From NCBI GenBank assembly GCA_942159475.1, contig OW804102.1:31440873-31504872 (forward strand): a stretch of DNA of 64,000 nucleotides, read 5' to 3'. The DNA is from Sthenelais limicola (taxonomy: Eukaryota > Annelida > Polychaeta > Phyllodocida > Sigalionidae). Position numbers and translations under genes: made by a program. Positions within the stretch are counted from its first letter, which is position 1, and the number at the start of each line of letters is the position of its first letter. This document shows positions 8,548 to 18,341 of this stretch, one piece after another. Under the pieces are notes generated by a model. The model did not search any database, was not told the DNA's origin, and worked only from the letters and a program-made list of their open reading frames with translations.

Positions 8548-11500
8548 TAATACAGAAGCCACTCTGGGTGAAACAAAGAATTTTGATGATGGGACAATAA
8601 TACCAAGTTATCTGTTTGAGTGTGACGAGGGAAGGAAATACGATGACCATAACTGTGCCGTGACCTTGAAGGCAGTCAATGGGGAAGGTAGGAAAATATC
8701 ACTTGAAGCCAATATATATAACGGTTGCATCCAAATTTCAGTAAGAAAATTAAATCTCCCAGCTCTTGTCGACACAGGGGCAACCCAGTCATGCATGAGC
8801 GCATCTTTTTTTAAGAAACTTAGAACAGTAAAACATCCATGCTCGATAAGAAAATGTAATGTAAAAATGTTTGTCGCTGATGGAGCAGCGTATCATTGTT
8901 ATAGAAGAGTACAAATCCAATTTTGGATAGCAGACATAAAATTCACACAGGCATTTCTTGTATTACCAAAATTAGACAGGCCTGTGATATTAGGAGTTGA
9001 TTTCTTACGCGCCCATAAGGCTAGAGTAGCTTTTGAGGACAGGAAAACCACGGTATATCCAGTTAGGGCAATAAAAACCTTTCTCGTCCCGCCCAAATCA
9101 GAATTAACAACCACGGGAATAGTAACATCCCACATGGATTTATCACAAACAATAGGAATAACAGAAAATTTAGAACGTGACAGACCTGTTTCCTTTTTAG
9201 TGAAACATGCACTGGTAAGACCTTTTAAACAGAATCATGTCCCACTAACAATATTTAATGGGGCAGAAGCCACAATAACGATCCAAAAGGGGTCAATATT
9301 AGGAATCTATGCCATCACGAGTGAAGATGAATTCATAAACATGGCAGACATAAATAGTTTGGAAGGAAATGATATGGAACCAGGGTGTACAAACACAAAG
9401 GTGAGCAAGCCAGAATTTCAATTGGGAACGAGTTTAACGAAAGATCAAAGGGATGGACTAATAGAATTATTAGAAAGAAACAGAGAAGTGTTTGTAGGCA
9501 AAGATAAGAGACTAGGGGTAACGACACAATATGAACACAAAATCACGTTGAAGCCTGGATTTGAACCAGTGGTGAGACAACCGTATAGGTTGAATCCTGA
9601 AATGGCCAGGGAAATGAAAGTTATATTAGATGAGCAGGAGCGACAAGGTATTATTGAACATTGCGATGAGACAATAGAGTATACAGCACCTGCATTTTTG
9701 GTTCAAAAGCCACCATCAGCGGATGGTAAAAGACAATTCAGGTTGGTTATAGACTATAGGCTGATAAATAAATTTATAATTGACGAGGTACACACATTCC
9801 CTAGAGCAGACGACACAATTCAAAGTGTGGGTCAGGCCCATGGCAAGTATTATGCGCGCCTTGACTGTTTTAGTGGTTACCACCAAGTGCCTTTAAGGAA
9901 ACAAGATAGGAAATATTCGGCGTTTACGACGCCCTTTGGGGTATATGTACACAGGGTGATGCCAATGGGATTAAAATCGTCTCCCAAATCATTTCACAAT
10001 ATGATAGACCAAGTATTACGAGCAGTACCACACTCATTCTATTATGTCGATGATGTGGTAGTAGCGTCACCAACATGGGAAGATCATTTAAAAGACTTAC
10101 AGAACATATTCCAAGCATTTTCAAAAGCCAACATTAAATTCAAAAAAGAAAAATGTGCATTTGGGTTGACTCAGGTCCCATTTTTAGGTTTCATAGTTGA
10201 TCAGGAAGGAATAAAACCGGATCCAGCGAAAATAGATGCATTAAAATCGTTTCCCCGTCCCAGGTCAATAAAACAAGTCAGATCATTTGCAGGACTTGCC
10301 AATTACTATAGGTGTTATGTACCCCACTTTAGTCACATCATGAGACCACTTTATAACTTGACAAAAGCAAAGGCGAAGTTCAAGTGGAATGACCAAGCTG
10401 AAAAAGCATTTAATGTTATAAAAAATTCAATACTGAAAGATGCAGTGCTAGTATATCCTGACTATGGGAAAGAGTTCTTTGTGGGGACGGATGGGTCTAA
10501 TTTTGCGATCGGGGCCTGCCTCAATCAATATGACCAGTACAATAATCTAAGGCCGATTTCATTTGTGGGAAGGAGCCTTAATTCTGCTGAGAAAAAATAT
10601 TCTGCAACTGACCGTGAACTACTAGCGATCAAATTTGCTTTGTCCAAATTTAAACATTACCTATTGAACAGACACTTCACCATATTGACCGATCATGCAG
10701 CCCTGACAGCAATAAACGAAAAGAAAGATTTGACTGGACGAATGTCGAGATGGTTGGATTTCTTTGGCCAGTTTGATTTTTCAATAAAATATATTAGGGG
10801 TAAACTTAATGTAGTCCCAGATATTTTATCTAGAAGAGAATATGATAAAGAGGACCATACGAATATAAACAAATCCCCAACAAAAAAAGTTCATTTTAAT
10901 CCCATTCACACATTGAAATTATTCCATACCCAAGATTATTGCGAAAACAATCCAATTCAGATTTACAAGAAAAGACCCATTCTGAAACACACAGAAAACG
11001 ACGCCAAGATAATAAGTAATAACCTCTCAAAGACACAAACATTAAAAGATCAAATGAAGGAAAAGCCCCCCTGTCAATCAGAGAATAGTACTTTAGAATT
11101 CAAACAGCAGAAAGATACACTAGAAAGGGAGCCGACTAGTGGCTTAGTGGCACCGGTCCAAACTAGAGCTCAAAGAGCATCGCAAGAATCAGATGTGGTA
11201 AATAGACCACGATTAGATTGGGACAACCGGCCCCCTATAAGTGAATCGGCGGGAGACCGTGATCAAAAGGTAGAAGCGCCAGGAGGCGGAAGAAGGGACC
11301 CCTTAGCATCAGGTGCAGATGTTTCCCAGGTTCCTTTGAAACAAGAGCTAATGGCTAGGAAATTAATTGATAACAAGATACCGACGTTTCATGCGAAACA
11401 AGGCAAATGCATAAGGTTAGTAAATCCCCCGACTAGCGGGATGATAAAAGAACTTCAAGGGAAGGACACGTTTTGTATGGCCATGAGGAATTACATTGAG

Positions 11501-12775
11501 TGGGGAAATATTCCCAAAACGAAAGCATTAGCTAGAGTCATCCTAACAACACATGATTTGTTCTTTGAAAGACAGGGAATTTTATGTAGACTGCCAAAAC
11601 ACACAAAGAAGATAGATACGGAAAAGGCCTTTCAAGTGGTGGTTCCCACAGTGCTCGTAGAACCCTTGACGAGATTTATTCATGGTCAGGCGTCTGGAGC
11701 ACATGTCGGATATACCAAGACTTTAACAATAATTCAGAATAGGTTTTATTGGCCGAGAATGGCCAGTGATATATTGGAGATAATAAAAACTTGCCATGAG
11801 TGCTTGAGGGCAAAATCAGTAAAGCACCCAATTAAAATACCAATGACATTACGAGAACAGGCTCCCAGACCTTTTAGTTATTTAATGATAGATGCGATGG
11901 GACCATTACCAAGAACTCAGAGGAATAATATGTACATTCAAGTGTGCATATGCCTCTACTCAAAATTTATATTTATATGGCCTACTCCAGCAATTACAGC
12001 TGAGAGAGTTTCTAAGGAGTTTTTTGAAAAGGTAGTGGCATATGTAGGAATACCGACGCATCTATATAGCGATAATGGAGGCTGTTACATCGGAAGTACC
12101 TTTAAAGATAAGTGCAAATCATGGGGCATTAAGCAGATTTTCTCCTCAAGCTATTGCCCCCAATCAAATGGCTGTGTGGAGAGAGCGAACCAGGGAATCA
12201 TAGGGTGTTTAAGGACGTTTGTGACTCAAAAACAGACAAATTGGGACCTCTACTTATCGATAATTCAATTTACATTAAATGTTTCACCTGCGTACTCAAC
12301 AAATGTAAGCCCATATGTATTGGCAATGGGAAGAGCTCCCACGATTGCCGCCGAGGCACCTTTGCACACAGACCCATTAATGTCCAAGACGGTTCTTGAA
12401 CAATTAGTGACCATTGTTACCACACAAACACGTGTGGCTGAACAAGCAGAGGCAATACTAATTACTAAACAAAGGGCCATGAAGGATCGCCATGACGCAA
12501 GGGCCAAACCCCATAAAATAACTGTGGGATCGATTGTGTATGCAAAAGTCCACAAGTTGCAAATTCCAAATACAGCAAAAAAGTTACAAAGTTTATTTGA
12601 GGGCCCCTTGTTGGTCACAAAGTTACCCTCTGAGTGCACGGTAAAGTTATATGATTTAAAGAATGGGAAAGATTTGAAAAAACCAATACATGTGCGACAT
12701 GTGAAATTAGCATTGGCTGGCACGCCACAAATACTGAAAACGCTGAAGAATAATCTAAAGTATGATATAAATTAG
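8507..12775 (+). CDS. pol: Pol polyprotein: protease, RT, RNase H, integrase
   Basis: The frame is open from the slippery site; there is no good ATG near its start, so Gag-Pol fusion is the likely route. Domains in order: aspartic protease with LVDTGATQS (about 8771-8797); reverse transcriptase with RLVIDYRLINK, YYARLDCFSGYHQVPL, GLKSSPKSF and YVDD (10043-10054); RNase H with TDGSN, ATDRELLA and LTDHAAL; integrase with an HHCC zinc site (H-x-x-x-x-x-x-H to CHEC, about 11676-11805) and the D,D-35-E core at IDAMGP, YSDNGG and GCVERAN. The C-terminus has a GPF/Y-like module (FEGPLLV) and no chromodomain. About 150 residues between RNase H and integrase are low-complexity. All catalytic residues are present and no stop interrupts the frame, so the protein could be active. 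It also templates genome copying in the cytoplasmic particle. Confidence 0.95.
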   Translation, partial: FKRIGCDREGDGHSNTEATLGETKNFDDGTIIPSYLFECDEGRKYDDHNCAVTLKAVNGEGRKISLEANIYNGCIQISVRKLNLPALVDTGATQSCMSASFFKKLRTVKHPCSIRKCNVKMFVADGAAYHCYRRVQIQFWIADIKFTQAFLVLPKLDRPVILGVDFLRAHKARVAFEDRKTTVYPVRAIKTFLVPPKSELTTTGIVTSHMDLSQTIGITENLERDRPVSFLVKHALVRPFKQNHVPLTIFNGAEATITIQKGSILGIYAITSEDEFINMADINSLEGNDMEPGCTNTKVSKPEFQLGTSLTKDQRDGLIELLERNREVFVGKDKRLGVTTQYEHKITLKPGFEPVVRQPYRLNPEMAREMKVILDEQERQGIIEHCDETIEYTAPAFLVQKPPSADGKRQFRLVIDYRLINKFIIDEVHTFPRADDTIQSVGQAHGKYYARLDCFSGYHQVPLRKQDRKYSAFTTPFGVYVHRVMPMGLKSSPKSFHNMIDQVLRAVPHSFYYVDDVVVASPTWEDHLKDLQNIFQAFSKANIKFKKEKCAFGLTQVPFLGFIVDQEGIKPDPAKIDALKSFPRPRSIKQVRSFAGLANYYRCYVPHFSHIMRPLYNLTKAKAKFKWNDQAEKAFNVIKNSILKDAVLVYPDYGKEFFVGTDGSNFAIGACLNQYDQYNNLRPISFVGRSLNSAEKKYSATDRELLAIKFALSKFKHYLLNRHFTILTDHAALTAINEKKDLTGRMSRWLDFFGQFDFSIKYIRGKLNVVPDILSRREYDKEDHTNINKSPTKKVHFNPIHTLKLFHTQDYCENNPIQIYKKRPILKHTENDAKIISNNLSKTQTLKDQMKEKPPCQSENSTLEFKQQKDTLEREPTSGLVAPVQTRAQRASQESDVVNRPRLDWDNRPPISESAGDRDQKVEAPGGGRRDPLASGADVSQVPLKQELMARKLIDNKIPTFHAKQGKCIRLVNPPTSGMIKELQGKDTFCMAMRNYIEWGNIPKTKALARVILTTHDLFFERQGILCRLPKHTKKIDTEKAFQVVVPTVLVEPLTRFIHGQASGAHVGYTKTLTIIQNRFYWPRMASDILEIIKTCHECLRAKSVKHPIKIPMTLREQAPRPFSYLMIDAMGPLPRTQRNNMYIQVCICLYSKFIFIWPTPAITAERVSKEFFEKVVAYVGIPTHLYSDNGGCYIGSTFKDKCKSWGIKQIFSSSYCPQSNGCVERANQGIIGCLRTFVTQKQTNWDLYLSIIQFTLNVSPAYSTNVSPYVLAMGRAPTIAAEAPLHTDPLMSKTVLEQLVTIVTTQTRVAEQAEAILITKQRAMKDRHDARAKPHKITVGSIVYAKVHKLQIPNTAKKLQSLFEGPLLVTKLPSECTVKLYDLKNGKDLKKPIHVRHVKLALAGTPQILKTLKNNLKYDIN

Positions 12776-13146
12776 GGACACTAGGGATATAAAACAGCAA
12801 TACGATGAAGAATTAAGGAAAGAAAGGGATTGGTGCCATGAATTGCGGTTATTTTAATCCATAAGGAGAGCAAACACATGGTTATAATTCAAGAAGGGGC
12901 GCTGGGGAAGATTGTAACATAGTGGCGACTCCTGTAATTGGTCAAGAAAGTCGGCCCCTGATTTATGAGGGGTTGACAGGGGTCAGTATCATTGGTCAAG
13001 AGGTGGTGCTAGGGGCGTGTAGTAATTGAAGGGCAACCCATACATAACCCGAGACCACCTTTCTAGCTACCCCACTCTTCTTTGGACAAGCCCGGTTATC
13101 ACATTAAAGGAATTCGAACCGAGTCAGACCCAGCTAAACCTCAGCC
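12776..13146 (+). other. Pol-env intergenic region
   Basis: No coding frame is supported. A pyrimidine-rich stretch ending TTTCTAG at about 13057-13063 is a candidate splice acceptor for a subgenomic env RNA. The donor in the leader was not identified. Confidence 0.4.
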
Positions 13147-15887
13147 ATGAAATCGATTCTTCTCATTTGGTAAGTTTGGATTGACACCACTTACTTTCTG
13201 GAATTGATTCTAAAAACGGTACCACTGTGTGGGTTAAAAGCTTGTATACATAAAAAGAAACAAGACGGGATAATTGAGATAACGGTATAATTTAACAGTT
13301 CTTATCTTGAGAACGTATTATCAAGATGCATTATATGATAGGAATAGTATTGTTTGAACTTCACATTTATAGGATGCTTGGCATTTGCCTGAAAATGGGA
13401 TCTACAGAGTATGTGGTTCGGCAAAATTATGGGGTGGCGTTTCAAAAATTGACAAAAACAATTTATACTGATGTGGAAGAGAGAGAGATTCGACTTGCCT
13501 TGCCAATGAAAATAGCAGAACCAGAGTTTAAAAGTATTCACTATTCAATAGCCCCGAAAGGAACACCAAAAATCAAAAAGTTGATAGCTAACATAAAACA
13601 ATTTACATATCAGATTTTCAAGGAGGCTGAGCTAGTATTTGAAAAAATAAATAGAACGGTAATGAAATATGATTTAGGAACGACTAGGGAAAAAAGAGAT
13701 GCTCCGTTGCAACCATTGGGTGACTGGCTGGAAGTGGCCATAGGCACAGCAACGCAACCAGATTTAGATTACATTGAGAGAAAATTGGAAACGTTTGTGA
13801 GATTGTTTAAGGCCAATAGGATTTCTAATGTGGCGAGGGACAAAGTCACACTGGCCCTAGCACAGCAGATAAAAGATTTATATAAATATTCTGATATACA
13901 TGTTAATGAAGTAACTGACATTTTTAAGAATTATTCTACAGAGATGAAAACTTTTGCCATAAATATTAATAACGTGTTCGCTGATTTGGTAACAAATATG
14001 ACTGAAAATATAGCGTTGCATTCAATGTTGCATGAAGCATCCCTAAATATGATCTCTTTAATCCAATACATTGACTCAGCGGATACCATTCTGTCGGGGT
14101 TAGAAATGTTAAGACGAAAAAGAATGCCATCCTCCTTGATATCACCAGATGAACTTTCATCACTACTTGGAAAGTTTAGTGAGACATTGAGAAAAAGCCA
14201 CCCAGATTCAGAAGTGCTAGAGGAATCTCTGTCGATGAATAATGTAGTAAAACAATTCTACTTTACTAACGATACACTGTACATTCACTTGGCGGTTGTG
14301 TTGACGTTCTCGCATAGGGAGTATCTAGCATACACGCCTATCATCTTTGGAATACCAATTCATACGAATACCAAAGCACTAATGGGGTACACAGAGTTAA
14401 CTCAGAGTCCACCACATATTTTAGCAGAGTCAAAATATCATAATTCCTATTTAGAAATAGATGAACATGCCTTCTCGAAATGCATTCAATATAAGGCAAG
14501 TATCGCTTGTTTTGAACCACCGCCGGAGACACATGACGTGGCCCTATCATGTTTCACAGCCTTATTAAAAGACTTACCTAACGTAGTACACATTCTATGT
14601 AATTTTACAGTATATTTGTCAGAAAGGATTCCTTATTTTCATTTGACGCTCGATCAAATTGATCATCTAATAGTAGGGCAGAATAAGCCGGCGCTACTAG
14701 TGTGCCAACACAAAGCTAATGTAGCGATAGAAATGAGTTTGTTAGCCATTGTCAATGTCCCGTGCTCTTGTGCGTTGCACATAGGTAATGTATTCCTCAA
14801 TTCCCCAAGAAACAACTGTAGAATACATGAGCAGACAAACATAGCTGTAAGATCGGGCTTTAACCTAGCAATAATAGCGGCATTTCAAGTGCCATTCTAC
14901 AACCTTACAGGGGCCACGGTACATGGATCTCTGGTAAAAATAAATTTGCCATCATCAGAAGAAATGGGCAGAAAATTGACCCATATTCCACATCATGTTG
15001 TGCAAAAAGGGATACATTCAATACATTTAGCAAAAGAGTTATTGAAGATAGATAAGATAGAAAACGACAGGTGGCAAAAGATGAAGGTGGCTATGGGGAA
15101 AATGTCAACACACCCCACCACAATAACAACCTCACTTATTATTAGTCTCACATCATTGGCATTGTCTCTCTTTCTTCTATACAGGATCCATAGGTTGGCG
15201 ACGATATTTGCATGGACGGGGGTTGCAAGGGCAATAAAAATTAATCTCAGTAAGCCAAAGGTCCCTGATATCGATCTGGGCTATGAAAACTTGGCCCCAT
15301 ATTCAGACCAAAGTGAGCCAGAACCCCTGCGCCATGAGTCAGATGGAATAGCCAGCTATAGGATGTTTTTATATATAATAGCTGCATTTCTGATCTGGCA
15401 GCTTATTAAGTTAATCTGGAAATTCCGAAAAGAAATCTGGGCACGCATCCCAAAGTTCTGGTGCTGTAAAAGGTGCCTAGCTTTGGGGCAGGATGACTCC
15501 GCCCCATGGGTTTTGCTTAGAATCCACGCAGAGGGAATCGTGTCAACGATCCATCTTGCACAGATCCCATATGAGCCATCGGGCATAACATGCAAGACCC
15601 CAGCACCACGGCTCACGATACAAAGGGTATCCAGTCAGAGATGTTGCGCATCCATGAAGCTGATTATGCGCTGGTCAGCACCACTAGTCATCTCTGTCAA
15701 TAACATAAGAAAGGAGATAGATCTACCAACCAGCCTTAAAGTGAGCTTTCGTCACAAGGAGGTCCTCGAGAAGGCGGTTGCCAGAGATATAGAGGCATTT
15801 TATGTCTTGGTCATTATGCCCTCCAGGGGATCGCCCATCAACGTCCCATGGAGAAAAGGTATGGACGCATCACGTAGCAGAATGTGA
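13147..15887 (+). CDS. env: Env, baculovirus-F-like fusion glycoprotein; probably with a small intron (13170-13372)
   Basis: Env would mediate membrane fusion and entry. The main frame is 13373-15887. A furin-type site (TREKRD, near 13680) is followed by a glycine-containing hydrophobic stretch with LGDW and an IGTATQPDLDYIERK segment, the arrangement of the F2/F1 junction and fusion peptide of baculovirus F and errantivirus Env. Several N-x-S/T sites and a cysteine-rich ectodomain follow. Two hydrophobic segments are seen, at about 15120-15185 and 15363-15420, then a tail of about 155 residues with a CCKRC cluster, which is long for the family. The 23-nt exon at 13147-13169 encodes a hydrophobic start and ends at GTAAGT. 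The acceptor TTTATAG ends at 13372 and the phase fits, giving a plausible leader peptide. The unspliced frame also opens at ATG 13326. Confidence 0.8.
13170..13372 (+). other. Candidate 203-nt intron inside env
   Basis: A consensus donor GTAAGT follows the codons of a short hydrophobic N-terminus, and the acceptor TTTATAG precedes codons that continue the hydrophobic run in phase 2. Without splicing the short upstream frame ends within the intron. RNA reads across 13169/13373 would confirm it. Confidence 0.6.
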
Positions 15888-16770
15888 GTGCAACGAATAA
15901 GTTCTTTGCATGCACAAGCGTAATAATTATAGAAGGGAAAGAATATTCTTCTCACATAAACAGTTATACCAAGATATAAATAATATGGTCCACGTTACAA
16001 GGAGTATAAGTTATTATGTTGTTTAGACAGAAAAAATGAACAGACTAACAATAAGAAAATATAATACAATGAGTAGAGAATAAGAACATAAGATTGGGAA
16101 TAGATGGGTACCATGATCTAGAAAATACGCAAGGCTCTAGAGCACGAAATAAAGAGTGGTAATAGATAGGCACAAAGCAGCCTGGTAAGGAAGGATTAGT
16201 CAGAAGGGAAAAGTGAGTATTGGATGGTGGCGCCAGCTGGTGCGAAACAGTCCAACTAACAATTCTCGGTGGTAAAGCGCAACAAGAAAGTCGGAAAGGA
16301 TTCAAAAGAAGACAGAATCGTCAATGAACAAATAAAATACTATTAAAATACTAGAATAGAAAAAACTAAAAAGATTTTTGAATGAAATTTAAGGAATTGT
16401 TCTAAAATTTGGTCTGAAAAGCAACCTTGTATTGGTGAATGGTGATATTTTCTTGTAGGACACCGGACTGTGAATGTAGGACGACGGTCGATGGTCGACA
16501 CAGAGTGTATCATCTGTAGAATTTTGAGAGGAAGAGCAATTCAGAAAGCACAACACCAAACGTCAGAATAATAATTGTTATTATAAAGTTAACAATTGCC
16601 AAGACTAAGAACAACTAGCAAGATTGCAGAGGAAGTTATTAAATACTAATTGGTTTAAGAATAAGTTGATCTTGAGAACTAATACTGACAAAAATGATTC
16701 ATTGAACTGCTTCTCATGAAACCTTTTTATATTTTGTGTATTACCATCTGAAATAGCCCGTGCATCGGAG
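15888..16770 (+). other. Env-to-accessory-ORF interval
   Basis: I see no supported coding frame in this 880-bp stretch. It ends with CTGAAATAG just before the 16771 ORF, a weak acceptor-like site, so the small ORFs downstream may be reached by splicing. Confidence 0.4.
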
Positions 16771-17118
16771 ATGGGAGCACGCGTATTACGGAAATCGAGG
16801 AGAATAGCGAGTAATGACTATACCACCGACCCGGCCACGCTGACAGCAAGAAGGCGTAGGGCCAGAACTACAGCAACAATTGCGACCATAATGAATACCG
16901 CCCATGTGACAGAGAGCGATAGAGAAGAATACTATCGCAGAATTGCAGACAGGATTGTGCAACGACGACGCGCCGAGGGAAGTGTGAGGGTTATAAGGCC
17001 AAGAACTCCACCTTTCTCGGATGACATTGACCCTCGACCATATGTCCAGCCACCCACTTATGATTCCCTCCAATTTGGGAATGGCAGGGGTGGATCGTTG
17101 GACGAAATCGATGATTAG
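16771..17118 (+). CDS. Accessory ORF 1 of the LTR element (115 residues, basic N-half, PPxY motif)
   Basis: The protein is arginine-rich in residues 5-80 (RKSRR, TARRRRAR, RIVQRRRAEG) and acidic at the C-terminus (SLDEIDD). It contains QPPTYDSL near residue 95, a PPxY motif like that in Gag. It lies after env and before the polypurine tract, a position where complex retroviruses carry regulatory genes. The arginine clusters could bind RNA or act as a nuclear or nucleolar signal; that is inference. No homologue is recognised. The reading frame is closed by TAG, 11 bp before the next ORF. Confidence 0.6.
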   Translation: MGARVLRKSRRIASNDYTTDPATLTARRRRARTTATIATIMNTAHVTESDREEYYRRIADRIVQRRRAEGSVRVIRPRTPPFSDDIDPRPYVQPPTYDSLQFGNGRGGSLDEIDD

Positions 17119-17129
17119 AAGGACATAAA

Positions 17130-17423
17130 ATGCCACCAGTAACAACAAGTGGTATATCACGGCGTATCAAGAAGGAGTATACGATCAGAAACAAAGGACT
17201 GATACCTTTTATAGTGAACTTAAAAGTGCAAAAAGGACCCCGCCAACTGAGGTTGGGTAAAGATCCAGGACTTTATGAACAACGACAATATATCTGTGGA
17301 ATGTTTGAGCGTCAGAAGAGACATGTAGTATTAACAACACCCAAATTGCTCGAACTCTTATACAAGTCATATTCTGAATATCTATATATATATACCCTTA
17401 GGACAAGTAGTGTGTTTCTTTAA
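17130..17423 (+). CDS. Accessory ORF 2 of the LTR element (97 residues, basic)
   Basis: A short basic protein starting MPPVTTSGISRRIKK, with IPFIVNLKVQKGPRQL in the middle and a hydrophobic, tyrosine-rich end. It begins 11 bp after the preceding ORF ends and is in a different frame. I recognise no domain. Its placement with the PPxY ORF suggests a pair expressed from one 3' transcript, but the frame is short enough that chance cannot be excluded. Confidence 0.4.
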   Translation: MPPVTTSGISRRIKKEYTIRNKGLIPFIVNLKVQKGPRQLRLGKDPGLYEQRQYICGMFERQKRHVVLTTPKLLELLYKSYSEYLYIYTLRTSSVFL

Positions 17424-17791
17424 TATATGCGTATAACATAACCTAGTAAGCACAAGGTAACAGTTTCACACAAGACCTATGAAGTATCTGTGAAAGAGAT
17501 GGACTCAAACCGGACAATGAGATATGCACGCGTGAATATTGAGTGAATTAAACATCTGGAGAGAGATCTACCAATTACAATACCATGAAGAATGATATCA
17601 TTTTGGAAAATCGTTATTTTTTTTTTTTTTGAAAATAATTATACTTAATTAGATGAAGGTGTTCCCTGACAGAGCTGCTACTTTAAAATTTAACTCAGTA
17701 CACACAAAAGTTTTTTACAAAAAAAAAGAAAGAAAAGGATCCCCGTCACTCCCACTCTCAGCTCGCTCCTCAGTTGAGTCGCAGAGCTGTC
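17424..17791 (+). other. 3' untranslated region of the LTR element
   Basis: No gene is seen. It contains a T-run (17619-17631), an A-rich stretch and CACTCCCACTC repeats before the polypurine tract. Confidence 0.5.
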
Positions 17792-17810
17792 AGAGGGGGG
17801 GGGGGGGGGG
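17792..17810 (+). promoter_or_regulatory. Polypurine tract for plus-strand priming
   Basis: AGA followed by sixteen consecutive G (17795-17810) abuts the 3' LTR. A purine run in this place primes plus-strand DNA synthesis in LTR elements. The pure G tract is extreme and may vary in length by slippage. Confidence 0.85.
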
Positions 17811-18178
17811 TGTTACATCATGTTACGTAATGATGACGTAACAATGGGTAACCACTTTATGATCATAATTATCATTAATTATTACTTATTAGAATTACGA
17901 TGGTAAACTAGAACTATGACTAATTTCCATAAAGCACCAGTACCCAGGAATTTATTGCAATATATACGGTAGCATGTAAGAACTCAGGTAGCACCTTTAC
18001 CTACTTCAATATTCCTCCAATCAACAATAGCCACATGGACCAAGCACCTACCTGTATTTTAGACTACAATAAACATACATTCTAGATCTTCGGATCATAC
18101 CCTTTACACCTTCTTATTTATTCTCTTTGTAGTATACAATAGATCTAAGTCTAATAGATACCCAATCTTCATGTAACA
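17811..18178 (+). repeat. 3' LTR
   Basis: It is 368 bp, TGTTACAT to ATGTAACA, and matches the 5' LTR at all positions compared except 17859 (A instead of G). TATT follows directly as the target duplication. Confidence 0.95.
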
Positions 18179-18341
18179 TATTTGGCGGGCCGCTGCCTCA
18201 CAATACAGTTGGCCTGCCACCAGGTGGAACATCCACCTCGACTATTGGGCAAAACTGTTGTGGTAACAAATTTGCCCCGTGGGGTCACCACGGCAATGCT
18301 ACTAGAAAGTTTTGAATGCGTTACACAGTAAGTCTCATGCC
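18179..18341 (+). pseudogene. RRM-gene exon 2 fragment, right part (target of the LTR element)
   Basis: This continues the fragment whose left part is 5265-5286. It reads TATTTGGCGGGCCGC through CCCCGTGGGGTCACCACGG to the donor at 18327/18328 and GTAAGTCTCATGCC of the intron, then LINE-A resumes. It is nearly the same as 4452-4614. Confidence 0.85.

Larger units (their letters stand above)
5287..18178 (+). mobile_element. Complete Ty3/gypsy-type LTR retrotransposon with Env (endogenous-retrovirus-like)
   Basis: The element is 12,892 bp, with 368-bp LTRs that differ at one position (G at 5335, A at 17859) and a TATT duplication on both sides (5283-5286 and 18179-18182). The order is LTR, gag, pol (protease, RT, RNase H, integrase), env, two small ORFs, polypurine tract, LTR. 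The integrase lies after RNase H, as in Ty3/gypsy. A 4-bp TATT site, an F-type Env and a 3' env gene recall insect errantiviruses, although the length is well above the 7-9 kb usual for those. Pol and Env frames are intact. Gag has one frame change at a T homopolymer. The near-identical LTRs mean a recent insertion. The empty site can be read at 4452-4470, where the same exon-2 fragment is uninterrupted. Confidence 0.95.
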
